From IMG/VR virus record IMGVR_UViG_3300030419_007002, positions 40,347 through 104,346 of that record: a stretch of DNA of 64,000 nt; one strand, written 5' to 3'. Source of the DNA: a virus. Both the position numbers and the translations under genes were made by a program. The notes under the pieces were generated by a model that saw nothing but the letters and a program-made list of their open reading frames with translations, made no database searches and had not been told where the DNA came from. This document shows, one piece after another, positions 8,704 to 15,886 of this stretch. How positions within the stretch are numbered: position 1 is the first letter of the stretch; each line of letters opens with the position of its first letter.

Positions 8704-9827
8704 TGAATAAAAGCGATACAAAAAAACTTAAAAATTTTTATGAATCCTTAAAGAGGGAGAAAGAGAGCTTCATAGGCTACCCAGTAAACACCTCCTTTGA
8801 TTATTCCGAGCTCTTCGAGTTCCTGTCTATCCCGCTTAATAATGTGGGCGACCCATTCTCTTCGAGTTATTACGGCCTAGACTCGAGAGAATTTGAAAGG
8901 GAGGTTTTGAATTGGTTTGCAAAACTACATAACGCTCCCCTTGATAATTATTGGGGATACGTAACCAATGGCGGAACAGAAGGAAACCTTTATGGGCTTT
9001 ACCTAGCTAGAGAGTTGTACCCCAAAGGGGTTGTGTATTATTCCCAAGATACTCACTATAGCGTAAGTAAAAACATTCGAGTATTAAATATGGAAAATGT
9101 GATGATTAAGTCCCGTCGCAATGGGGAGATGGATTATCAAGACTTTAAAGACATGCTCTCTAGCTGGAGATCTGCACCGCCCATAATATTCGCTAACGTA
9201 GGGACGACGATGAGAGAAGCCTTTGATAGTGTATCTGAAATTAAAAAAGTCTTGAAAGAGTTAGCGATACCAGAATATTATATTCACGTAGACGCAGCGT
9301 TAGGTGGCATGACTCTTCCGTTTATTGAAGGCTCTCCCAAATTTGATTTTACAACAGGTGTTCAAAGCATGTCTATAAGTGGACATAAGTTTATAGGTTC
9401 CCCCATGCCCTGCGGCGTAGTACTAGCCCTTAAGAGCAACGTGGGCAGGGTATCCAGAGCCGTAGAGTATGTGGGTTCACTAGATAGCACCATTAGCGGG
9501 TCAAGAAATGGATTCACTCCGATACTCCTGTGGTACGCAATTAAAAGGTATGGATTTAATGGGTTCAAAAAAGTCGTAAGGCAATGCGTGAGAACCGCAG
9601 AGAAAGCCGTAAGGAAATTTAACGAAGCAGGTATAAAGGCTTGGAAAAATGATCACTCTATAACAGTTATTTTCCCTAGGCCAAGCTATAAAATAAGCAA
9701 GAAATGGAAGCTTGCCGTTCAAGATGACATCGCCCACATAATTTGTATGCCTCAGGTTGATGATAAAACCATAGACTCGATAATAAAGGATATCCTAGAA
9801 GATGAGCCAAAGAAAATATTTGGATGA
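8703..9827 (+). CDS. hdc: Histidine-decarboxylase-like PLP enzyme
   Basis: A 374-residue group II PLP decarboxylase close to bacterial histidine decarboxylases (Morganella/BasG type), which make histamine. It has the family's N-terminal GYPVNTSFDYSEL and NNVGDPF segments, TNGGTEGN (88-95) for PLP phosphate, HVDAA (195-199) with the PLP-nitrogen aspartate, and the Schiff-base lysine K229 in SISGHKFIGSP. The length equals the family norm, which supports the ATG at 8703 even though this ATG shares its A with the tRNA CCA end. It overlaps the next gene by 26 bases. A phage copy is unusual, and the amino acid actually used is not proven. Confidence 0.88.
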   Translation: MNKSDTKKLKNFYESLKREKESFIGYPVNTSFDYSELFEFLSIPLNNVGDPFSSSYYGLDSREFEREVLNWFAKLHNAPLDNYWGYVTNGGTEGNLYGLYLARELYPKGVVYYSQDTHYSVSKNIRVLNMENVMIKSRRNGEMDYQDFKDMLSSWRSAPPIIFANVGTTMREAFDSVSEIKKVLKELAIPEYYIHVDAALGGMTLPFIEGSPKFDFTTGVQSMSISGHKFIGSPMPCGVVLALKSNVGRVSRAVEYVGSLDSTISGSRNGFTPILLWYAIKRYGFNGFKKVVRQCVRTAEKAVRKFNEAGIKAWKNDHSITVIFPRPSYKISKKWKLAVQDDIAHIICMPQVDDKTIDSIIKDILEDEPKKIFG

Positions 9828-10269
9828 CCCCAATTTCCACCGTATAATTAATAGCCTCATGAATATAAAATTAACAACTGTAGCGGTGAGCGGATACTTT
9901 GACCCTCTCCACGTGGGGCATATAGAGATGCTAGAAAAAGCGAAATCCCTAGGGGATAAGCTAATTGTTATAGTTAATAATGACGCCCAAGCTAAACTTA
10001 AAAAAGGCAAGTCATTCATGAGCCAAGAGGATAGGCTAAAAATCATAAGGTCGCTGAAATGCGTAAATGAAGCGTTCATTTCAATAGATGAAGACTCATC
10101 TGTATGCAAGTCGCTAGCCGCCTGTAAGCCAGATATTTTTGCCAACGGTGGAGACAGAATAGAGGAGGAAATCCCCGAATCGCTTATCTGTAGGGAGCTC
10201 GGAATAGAAATGGTAGACGGACTTGGCGATAAAATAAGATCATCATCAGACTATACAGGACTTAAATGA
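9802..10269 (+). CDS. Cytidylyltransferase-fold nucleotidyltransferase (HldE C-domain / RfaE-II-like)
   Basis: A 155-residue nucleotidyltransferase with SGYFDPLHVGHIEML, the G-x-F-D-x2-H-x-G-H active-site motif, and the downstream FANGGDR segment typical of ADP-/GDP-heptose synthases and glycerol-3-P cytidylyltransferases. The family moves AMP, CMP or GMP onto a sugar phosphate. With the PfkB kinase directly downstream it mimics the bifunctional HldE enzyme of LPS heptose synthesis, but as separate genes in reversed order. The start may instead be the ATG at 9859, which would avoid most of the overlap with hdc. Confidence 0.8.
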   Translation: MSQRKYLDDPNFHRIINSLMNIKLTTVAVSGYFDPLHVGHIEMLEKAKSLGDKLIVIVNNDAQAKLKKGKSFMSQEDRLKIIRSLKCVNEAFISIDEDSSVCKSLAACKPDIFANGGDRIEEEIPESLICRELGIEMVDGLGDKIRSSSDYTGLK

Positions 10270-11036
10270 AATTTTTAGTAATAGGAGATAGCTGTACAGA
10301 CAAATTTATCTACGGCAAATGCGAAAGGATATGCCCCGAAGCACCCGTGCCAGTCTTTAATCCGATAAAGGAAACCACCAATGGGGGCATGGCAGCTAAC
10401 GTGAAAGCAAACGTTGAGTCTTTGGGCGTAGAATGTGATTTAATAACTCACGAAAATCAGATAGTTAAAACTAGATATGTAGATATTAAAACTAATCAAA
10501 TGCTTCTGCGGGTCGATGAAAACGATGAGGCCATGGGAAAATTCAACCACGGAGAAGTAGATTGGAAAAAATATGATGCAGTTATTATTTCTAATTACGG
10601 AAAAGGTTTTCTCAACGGAATGAGTGATGTTAGAAAAATATGTTTAGAGCATGATAATGTGTTTTTAGATAGTAATAAATGTAAGATAGATACAGATTTA
10701 CCTTTAAATTTAAGATTCTTAAAAATAAATGAGTATGAACTAGAAATTAATCCTCACCTCAAGAGTCATCTAGAGCCAGACGTTGGATTTATGACAAATT
10801 ATACTAGGCCAGATCAAATTATAATTACTCTGGGCCATAAGGGGTGCAGTTATATGGGTAAGACTTACCCGCCGCCCAAGCGCGTTGTCGCTCAAGATTT
10901 ATCTGGCGCAGGAGACACTTTTTTAGCAGCATTAGCCGTCTCCATAATGAAGGTCAACGAAGTAGAAATGGCTATAGAATTTGCAAACGAATGCGCTTCG
11001 AAAGTAGTTGAGAAAAGGGGAGTAAAAACAGTATGA
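10266..11036 (+). CDS. PfkB-family sugar kinase (HldE N-domain / RfaE-I-like)
   Basis: A 256-residue ribokinase-fold kinase. It has the N-terminal VIGDSCTDKFIYGKCERICPEAPVPV-type opening typical of heptose-7-phosphate kinases, GGMAANVKANV (the GG of sugar binding), and the anion-hole/catalytic DLSGAGDTFLAALA near the C-terminus. It is shorter than the bacterial kinase domain (about 315 aa), with the mid region reduced. The ATG overlaps the preceding stop. It likely phosphorylates heptose 7-phosphate at C1 for the neighbouring nucleotidyltransferase. GmhA, GmhB and HldD homologues are not in the window and could come from the host. Confidence 0.8.
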   Translation: MKFLVIGDSCTDKFIYGKCERICPEAPVPVFNPIKETTNGGMAANVKANVESLGVECDLITHENQIVKTRYVDIKTNQMLLRVDENDEAMGKFNHGEVDWKKYDAVIISNYGKGFLNGMSDVRKICLEHDNVFLDSNKCKIDTDLPLNLRFLKINEYELEINPHLKSHLEPDVGFMTNYTRPDQIIITLGHKGCSYMGKTYPPPKRVVAQDLSGAGDTFLAALAVSIMKVNEVEMAIEFANECASKVVEKRGVKTV

Positions 11037-11968
11037 TTTATTTAGATGATTTAACAGTTAAAGAATTGCTTGATAACAAGTGGCTTGAAATTGCTGAAGC
11101 CGTTGAGGAAGCATTTGTTGACCCAACGGCAGACATGGTTCCTAAAGTTTACCTTGAAGCAGGTAACGCTGGGGATTATAGGGCCATGCCAGCAGCATTA
11201 GGTGGCTACGCCGCTTTAAAATGGATTGGTGTGTTCCCTGACAATAAAAAACACAGCCTTCCGACCACCATTGGTTCACTTATTCTTAACGATAGATACA
11301 CGGGTCAGCCATTAATAGCAATGGACTGTACGACACTGACTGCGTATAGAACCGCCGCCACTTCCGCGATTGCTGCAAAATATTGCGCTCCAGACGCGGA
11401 AGAGTTTGCAATTATTGGTTGCGGGATACAGGGGAGGTACCATATCGAAGCCTACGAAGCCATTTGTCAAGGCCACATGAAGTTAAGCATAGAGCTTTAC
11501 GATACCAACGAAAGCCCCATGTTGCAAATGTTTAATTGGCTTGGTAGAGAAAACCTTTGTCATGCTTGGGGCAGAAATAAGTCAGTAAAAGAAGCCGTTA
11601 AATACGCAGACGTTATCACGACACTCACGCCCTCGACTGAGGGCTATCTAAATATACTTGATCTTAAAAGTAATTGTCATGTAAATGCAGTTGGCGCAGA
11701 CGCCGTGGGTAAGCGTGAATTAATGACTAATGTAATTGACGGAGCCGCGAATATCATTTGCGATGACCCAACGCAAGCTCTGCACTCTGGAGAATTACAA
11801 TACAATGAGTGGCCTCATTTAGATGTTAGCTCCATGAATCATCTCATCAGGAATCATAAAACCATGCAGTTAGACAGGGGCGTGTCAATATTTGACTCGA
11901 CAGGGGTGGCGATAGAAGATATAGCTATCGCAGAATTAATCTATAGGCTTCACAATGGACAAAAATAA
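11033..11968 (+). CDS. Ornithine cyclodeaminase / mu-crystallin family protein
   Basis: A 311-residue NAD(P)-dependent enzyme of the OCD/alanine-dehydrogenase (mu-crystallin) family. Visible features are KWIGVFPDN and the dimer and substrate segment, TTLTAYRTAATSAIAAKY (the conserved substrate-carboxylate R), the Rossmann motif IIGCGIQGRYHIEA, and the NAVGAD segment with the catalytic Asp. The family converts ornithine to proline or oxidises small amino acids and N-substituted amino acids. It is coupled to the kinase by ATGA and closes an operon that began with the decarboxylase. Its substrate is unknown. Confidence 0.87.
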   Translation: MIYLDDLTVKELLDNKWLEIAEAVEEAFVDPTADMVPKVYLEAGNAGDYRAMPAALGGYAALKWIGVFPDNKKHSLPTTIGSLILNDRYTGQPLIAMDCTTLTAYRTAATSAIAAKYCAPDAEEFAIIGCGIQGRYHIEAYEAICQGHMKLSIELYDTNESPMLQMFNWLGRENLCHAWGRNKSVKEAVKYADVITTLTPSTEGYLNILDLKSNCHVNAVGADAVGKRELMTNVIDGAANIICDDPTQALHSGELQYNEWPHLDVSSMNHLIRNHKTMQLDRGVSIFDSTGVAIEDIAIAELIYRLHNGQK

Positions 11969-12101
11969 TTTACTAAAATGGAAAATTCGCCGTTTAGAAG
12001 CTAAAATAAGTAAGCTAGAAGAAGAAAAAAGAACCTTGAAAAAGCGTCATAAACATCAAAGAAGTCGTGATAGAAAGGTATATATTCAATGCCGATGCTG
12101 A
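11955..12101 (+). CDS. Small basic coiled-coil ORF
   Basis: A 48-codon ORF starting inside the end of the OCD gene. Its centre (KIRRLEAKISKLEEEKRTL) has heptad-like leucine spacing, followed by a K/R/H-rich tail. It overlaps the beginning of the next gene (GTG at 12067), in keeping with the dense packing here. Neither homology nor a clear ribosome site supports it, so it may be untranslated. Confidence 0.4.
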   Translation: MDKNNLLKWKIRRLEAKISKLEEEKRTLKKRHKHQRSRDRKVYIQCRC

Positions 12102-12474
12102 AGAATTATTTTATAATAAATTAAATAATTTACATGATAAGTATGTTTATCATCTTATATTAAGCGGAGTAGCAGATAAAGGCACGGATATTGAGTCTAT
12201 AAAAATGACCAAAAATCCGCTTGCAAACAAAAAATATTGCGAAAAAATAGTGGGCGGGTTGGTAAATATCAAACCACAAATAATATCGAGCCTAAAAGAA
12301 GATGGAAAAGCCAAACTAGAGTGTATTTTTACAAAGATAGAAGACAATAAATACTTAAACCATATCTACATGATACAGAATGTTATGGATTGGCCACAGC
12401 TAGACAAGTTCAGCTGCCAAATATGGTATCTCGGAGAGACTGGGCTTGAGGACATTAAAAAAATTTGGGATTAA
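12067..12474 (+). CDS. Hypothetical protein
   Basis: A 135-residue soluble protein starting at GTG. It has no recognised domain; the pattern of helices and strands (YHLILSGVADKG, KLECIFTKIED, FSCQIWYLGETG) suggests a small alpha/beta fold. It immediately precedes the ExbB-like gene by 5 bases and so is probably co-transcribed with the membrane cassette. No function is proposed. Confidence 0.55.
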   Translation: MIERYIFNADAEELFYNKLNNLHDKYVYHLILSGVADKGTDIESIKMTKNPLANKKYCEKIVGGLVNIKPQIISSLKEDGKAKLECIFTKIEDNKYLNHIYMIQNVMDWPQLDKFSCQIWYLGETGLEDIKKIWD

Positions 12475-12479
12475 TTTAA

Positions 12480-12965
12480 ATGAATACTTTTACTAAATGG
12501 TTTCTGATTAATGCGGTCATGGGAACTGCCGTTTTTTTTGCAGAACAAAAGGGCGCGGTATCTACCGTAATTAAAAATGACTTATCATATATTTCTATTT
12601 TGATAATGGCACTATACGTTGGAGTTTCTATTTACGTAGGGAGATTATGTTACTTAGCTGACAAAATAAATAAGAAAAGAGAAGACGACGCCAGAGAATA
12701 TTTACTAAAACGATCAGACTTGGGGTGGTTCTCTGCGGAACATTTTTTCTCATTAGGGCTATTGGGTACGATCATAGGACTAATCTTCGCAACGAGAGGA
12801 AGTCTCGATTCATCACTACCAGTAGCAGATATAGTTGCGGGATTAAAAGAAGGGCTCAACACAGCCTTTTACACAACCGTGTGCGGAATTGTATTTAGCT
12901 TACCGCTACAGGTACAATTGGTAATTTTAAAATTTAAGCTAGAAACTCATGGCCATAAAACCTAA
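12480..12965 (+). CDS. MotA/TolQ/ExbB-like proton channel subunit
   Basis: A 161-residue protein with four predicted membrane segments at about 8-22, 38-58, 90-106 and 126-150. The last two carry the PF01618-type signature: SLGLLGTIIGLIFATRG and GLKEGLNTAFYTTVCGIVFSLPLQV, matching the LGLLGT, 'AL-TT-G' and proline positions of ExbB, TolQ and MotA proton-channel helices. A charged cytoplasmic stretch (61-84) separates the halves. It overlaps the following 53-aa membrane gene by 17 bases, which in turn overlaps an ExbD-like gene. Together these would form a pmf-driven inner-membrane unit. It is short for the family and lacks a large cytoplasmic domain. Confidence 0.75.
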   Translation: MNTFTKWFLINAVMGTAVFFAEQKGAVSTVIKNDLSYISILIMALYVGVSIYVGRLCYLADKINKKREDDAREYLLKRSDLGWFSAEHFFSLGLLGTIIGLIFATRGSLDSSLPVADIVAGLKEGLNTAFYTTVCGIVFSLPLQVQLVILKFKLETHGHKT

Positions 12966-13110
12966 CAGAAGCGAAAGGCTCATCATAGTCATTGTGGCTT
13001 CAGCTGCGATTGGCTTTACGCTAGGGGTTCTGTCCATGGAGCAAAAGGTAAAAGAAAAAGACGAACAAGTAGAAGAACTACTTGGCGCAGTAGAGGATTT
13101 ATTAAAATAA
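12949..13110 (+). CDS. Small single-pass membrane protein with coiled coil
   Basis: A 53-aa ORF between the ExbB-like and ExbD-like genes. After a basic start (KPNRSER) there is one membrane helix (IIVIVASAAIGFTLGVL, about 11-28), then an acidic/lysine heptad stretch ending VEDLLK. Its ATG lies inside the previous gene and its TAA overlaps the next ATG (TAATG), so the three are translationally coupled. It is probably an accessory subunit of the channel. There is no family match I recognise. Confidence 0.65.
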   Translation: MAIKPNRSERLIIVIVASAAIGFTLGVLSMEQKVKEKDEQVEELLGAVEDLLK

Positions 13111-13703
13111 TGAGAAAATTTTTTTCATTCAGGCCATTCATTGACGTTTTGTTCTGCTGCCTTCTTATGTTGGTGGCGATCTTATTTCTGCTAAAGACAG
13201 AGGAAGAGAAAACTAAGTCTCGCCCTCCTAATGTGATTTATGAAATAGTACTGACTTGGGATGGAGACAGTGAAGATGATCTAGACATCTATGTGCAAGC
13301 TGCATCGGGGCACAAGGTATACTTCAACAATAGGGAGGGCGGAGAAGGCAGTCTTATAAGCTTAGACCATGACGCGTTAGGCAAGCGAAGAAATAATAGC
13401 CTATCCCAAGGGCAAGAAGGGACTGTTGTAAAATTCAACGAAGAGATAGTCTCGTTTAGAGGGGTAACCGAAGGAGAAAACATAGTCACCGTTCACGTAT
13501 ATTCGAAAAGAGATGAAGAACCAACAGTAGCCACAATTAAATTAATAAAAATTAAACCATTCAGAGAAGTCATCACCAAGCAAAGACAATTCTCCACCAC
13601 GGGGCAAGAAAAAATAGCCTTCAGGTTTAAAACAGACAAGGACGGAAACATCTTAGACGTAAATGAGTTACCAGCTAATTTAGTAAATCAATTAGGAGAA
13701 TAA
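13110..13703 (+). CDS. ExbD/TolR-like membrane protein fused to a DUF2135/YfaP-like domain
   Basis: A 197-residue protein. Residues 8-28 (RPFIDVLFCCLLMLVAILF) match the ExbD helix, including PFIDV, where D12 aligns with the proton-carrying Asp (ExbD Asp25). After a short linker, residues about 43-165 start EIVLTWDGDSEDDLDIYV, with GHKVYFNNREGGEGSL, the signature of the DUF2135 (YfaP) beta-sandwich ('DLDLHV...G..YY.N...G..L'). This replaces the usual peptidoglycan-binding ExbD/TolR domain and should lie in the periplasm. It is coupled to the upstream ExbB-like gene through the 53-aa ORF. Partner and force target are unknown. Confidence 0.72.
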   Translation: MRKFFSFRPFIDVLFCCLLMLVAILFLLKTEEEKTKSRPPNVIYEIVLTWDGDSEDDLDIYVQAASGHKVYFNNREGGEGSLISLDHDALGKRRNNSLSQGQEGTVVKFNEEIVSFRGVTEGENIVTVHVYSKRDEEPTVATIKLIKIKPFREVITKQRQFSTTGQEKIAFRFKTDKDGNILDVNELPANLVNQLGE

Positions 13704-13705
13704 TC

Positions 13706-14704
13706 ATGAAACCATTAGTAGCAGTAGTAGACTGGAAGCAATCACCAAGAGGTGATGAAAGTTGCTATATAGAAAAAGAGGCTATTGGTAATAGGGCGCG
13801 AGTTAAATATTTTAAATGCGATACGGATAAAGACTGGAAAGGGGAAGTATTAAAATCGGACTATATCCTCTTATGGCACAATACAAGTATGCCCGATACA
13901 GTAATAAACAAGCTGGAAGACTGCAAAGCAATAATTAGAATTGGCACCGGATATGATTCAGTCGATTATATTGCGGCCGCAACCAGAGACATCCCAGTTT
14001 GTAACGTTCCAGACTACGGAACAGATGAAGTTGCAGATCACTCCATAGCCTTAGCGCTTGCCCTTTGTCGCCAAATTATACCCATTGACCAAGAATGTAA
14101 AAACCTTGGTTGGGACATACCAAACAAAAATAAGATTCAAAGATTTGGAGAAATGATGTTCGGGGTTATAGGGCTAGGCAGAATTGGAACATCTGTCGCC
14201 CTAAAGGCTAAAGCTCTCGGATTTGAAGTTCATTTTTATGACCCCTACCTTTCTAATGGCGTCGATAAATCCCTAGGTATAGCTAGAAGTAAAAATCTCG
14301 ATAATTTTTTAGGCATGATGGATATAGTGTCCATTAATTGCCCGCTAACCGAAGAAACTCATCATATGATTACGAAGAGGGAGCTTAAAATAATGAGAAA
14401 AAATGCTTTCATTGTTAATACAGCGCGTGGATCCATTATAAAAAAGAAAGATTTATTCTCCTCCCTCAGAAAAAATGATATAGGTGGCGCAGCCCTTGAT
14501 GTAATAGAAGACGAGCCATTGAAGACAAAAAAAGAAGCCGAAACCCCCAACCTAATTGTAACGTGTCATTCTGGATTTTACAGTATCCAAGCTGCATGGG
14601 AAATGAGACATAAGGCAGCATCAATCGCACGAGATATGATCTTAGGAGAAGATATAGAGAATTGTATTAACTGTAATTTTTTACCAAGGAATTTTATAAA
14701 ATGA
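13706..14704 (+). CDS. D-isomer-specific 2-hydroxyacid dehydrogenase (CtBP/hydroxypyruvate-reductase-like)
   Basis: A 332-residue NAD-dependent dehydrogenase. It has IIRIGTGYDSVD (substrate loop), the Rossmann GVIGLGRIGTSVA, the catalytic Arg in NTARGS, the Glu in DVIEDEPL, and the His in VTCHSGFYS. The family interconverts 2-keto and D-2-hydroxy acids. An AGGAG ribosome site lies 8 bases before the ATG. It follows the channel cassette by 2 bases and is coupled by ATGA to a kinase-like gene. The physiological substrate is unknown; roles in nucleotide-sugar or serine-type pathways are possible. Confidence 0.9.
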   Translation: MKPLVAVVDWKQSPRGDESCYIEKEAIGNRARVKYFKCDTDKDWKGEVLKSDYILLWHNTSMPDTVINKLEDCKAIIRIGTGYDSVDYIAAATRDIPVCNVPDYGTDEVADHSIALALALCRQIIPIDQECKNLGWDIPNKNKIQRFGEMMFGVIGLGRIGTSVALKAKALGFEVHFYDPYLSNGVDKSLGIARSKNLDNFLGMMDIVSINCPLTEETHHMITKRELKIMRKNAFIVNTARGSIIKKKDLFSSLRKNDIGGAALDVIEDEPLKTKKEAETPNLIVTCHSGFYSIQAAWEMRHKAASIARDMILGEDIENCINCNFLPRNFIK

Positions 14705-15213
14705 TTTATTTATTATACGGACAACCGGGATCAGGCAAAACAACTCTGGGAAGTATGTTGGCCAGAGAAATAGACACCCCATTTTTTATAGATGGAGATG
14801 AATTTCGTAAAATGTTTTCACGCCAGAACCTCGGGTACGGAAAGGCGGGCAGAACCAAGAACATAAGGAATGTCAATGCGGTAGCAACCTTTTTAAATAA
14901 GAAAGGTAAAAGTGAAGACTGGATGTGCATTTATGTTCGTGACAAAAACAACCCCAACAGTATAGAGGGGATAAGCGTTAACAACGAAACTGATGTAGTT
15001 CTAAGTTTTGTTAACCCTTATGCAGAGCTAAGAGAAGAACTGAGGGTAGACAATAAAGGGCAAGTGGTAGAGATTTTATTAAAGTCAGACAGAGATCTAA
15101 GGAAAGAATATCATGTTGAAGACTTCGAAGAAGGCAACCCAGATCACAGCATATCCACAGACAAAGATGTTACAGAAGGTTGGGCTGAATTAAAAAATTT
15201 ATTAAAATTATGA
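14701..15213 (+). CDS. APS-kinase-like (CysC-fold) P-loop kinase, divergent
   Basis: A 170-residue kinase. It has the P-loop GQPGSGKTT (7-15) and the CysC-type DGDEFRKMF and LGYGKAGRTKNIRNV segments, which in adenylylsulfate kinases bind APS (DGDxxR, LGFSxxDRxENIRR). The usual short lid region is replaced by an insertion (about residues 60-95, KGKSEDWMCIYVRDKNN) before the conserved SFVNPYAELRE. It could phosphorylate APS or another nucleotide or sugar phosphate; the insertion argues for a changed substrate. It overlaps the dehydrogenase and the lipoprotein gene by 4 bases each. Confidence 0.7.
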   Translation: MIYLLYGQPGSGKTTLGSMLAREIDTPFFIDGDEFRKMFSRQNLGYGKAGRTKNIRNVNAVATFLNKKGKSEDWMCIYVRDKNNPNSIEGISVNNETDVVLSFVNPYAELREELRVDNKGQVVEILLKSDRDLRKEYHVEDFEEGNPDHSISTDKDVTEGWAELKNLLKL

Positions 15214-15425
15214 AATTAATATTACTACTAGCAGCTTTTTATTTAGTTGGATGTTGCTGCCCAACATGTGAGCCAACTATATATTACAGCCCTAGCGGTA
15301 AACCATTCCCTACTAGTTGGGGTAGTCCTCCAGAGATACAGACTAAAGACTATCGACCCCTGCAAGAAGGTTATGGGCATGGCAGCAGCACCTTATATCA
15401 TTGGATAGAGGAGAATCAAAAATGA
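15210..15425 (+). CDS. Small lipoprotein
   Basis: A 71-residue protein with a short signal sequence and a lipobox: MKLILLLAAFYLVG followed by C15 (LVGC), then a CCPTC cluster. The mature part is proline- and aromatic-rich with no domain. It should be lipidated and exported to the envelope. Size and composition recall lysis lipoproteins such as Rz1, but no Rz partner is adjacent, so that is speculative. Overlaps on both sides (ATGA) place it in the same operon as the channel cassette and a secreted Q/N-rich protein. Confidence 0.65.
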   Translation: MKLILLLAAFYLVGCCCPTCEPTIYYSPSGKPFPTSWGSPPEIQTKDYRPLQEGYGHGSSTLYHWIEENQK

Positions 15426-15877
15426 AAATATTACTATTCCTATTACTTACTAGTCTCTCTACCTACTCTCAAGTAGCTAGACCAACGTACAACCCATTCA
15501 ATAATGGAGGCATTCCATTTTACGGTCAAAATCAAATGAGGCCGCAAAATAATTACTACAATAACAATAACTTGTACAACAGACCGCAGTTTCCAAATAA
15601 TACAAACCATCCTTTGAATTTTCATCGACCAAATAATTTTGGGTTTCAGAATAATTTTCAAAGACCCCAGCAGTTCTTCCCGCAGAGTCAGCCGCAGCAA
15701 AATTGGCAGCAACCCCAAGTACAACCACAACAGCCTCAACCGCAGCAACCCGCTCCCCCACCAATGTTTACTAGAAAGTTCCATCTTAATAATGGATATT
15801 TATTCGGTAGGCCTACGCTATGGTACGACTCCAAATCTAACAAGATGCAGCCTTGGGTTAGGAAAAACCTAAGATAG
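15422..15877 (+). CDS. Secreted Q/N/P-rich low-complexity protein
   Basis: A 151-residue protein starting at the ATG at 15422, which overlaps the lipoprotein stop. This start exposes a clean signal peptide (MKILLFLLLTSLSTYS) with probable cleavage near residue 17. The body is repetitive and rich in Asn, Gln, Pro, Tyr and Phe (PQFPNNTNHP, QPQVQPQQPQPQQ), followed by an ordered tail with RKFHLNNGYLFGRPTLWYD. It is probably exported and disordered. Role unknown; position suggests an envelope function together with the lipoprotein. Confidence 0.6.
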   Translation: MKILLFLLLTSLSTYSQVARPTYNPFNNGGIPFYGQNQMRPQNNYYNNNNLYNRPQFPNNTNHPLNFHRPNNFGFQNNFQRPQQFFPQSQPQQNWQQPQVQPQQPQPQQPAPPPMFTRKFHLNNGYLFGRPTLWYDSKSNKMQPWVRKNLR

Positions 15878-15886
15878 CTAAGCGTA

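Noticed and set aside
15401-15421. Upstream start for the secreted Q/N-rich protein
   Set aside because: It would add MDRGESK in front of a clear signal peptide; ATG 15422 overlaps the previous stop as elsewhere in the operon.
15443-15764. Two reverse-strand ORFs opposite the Q/N-rich gene
   Set aside because: Low-complexity repeats keep several frames open; the forward ORF has a signal peptide and operon overlap, the reverse ones have none.
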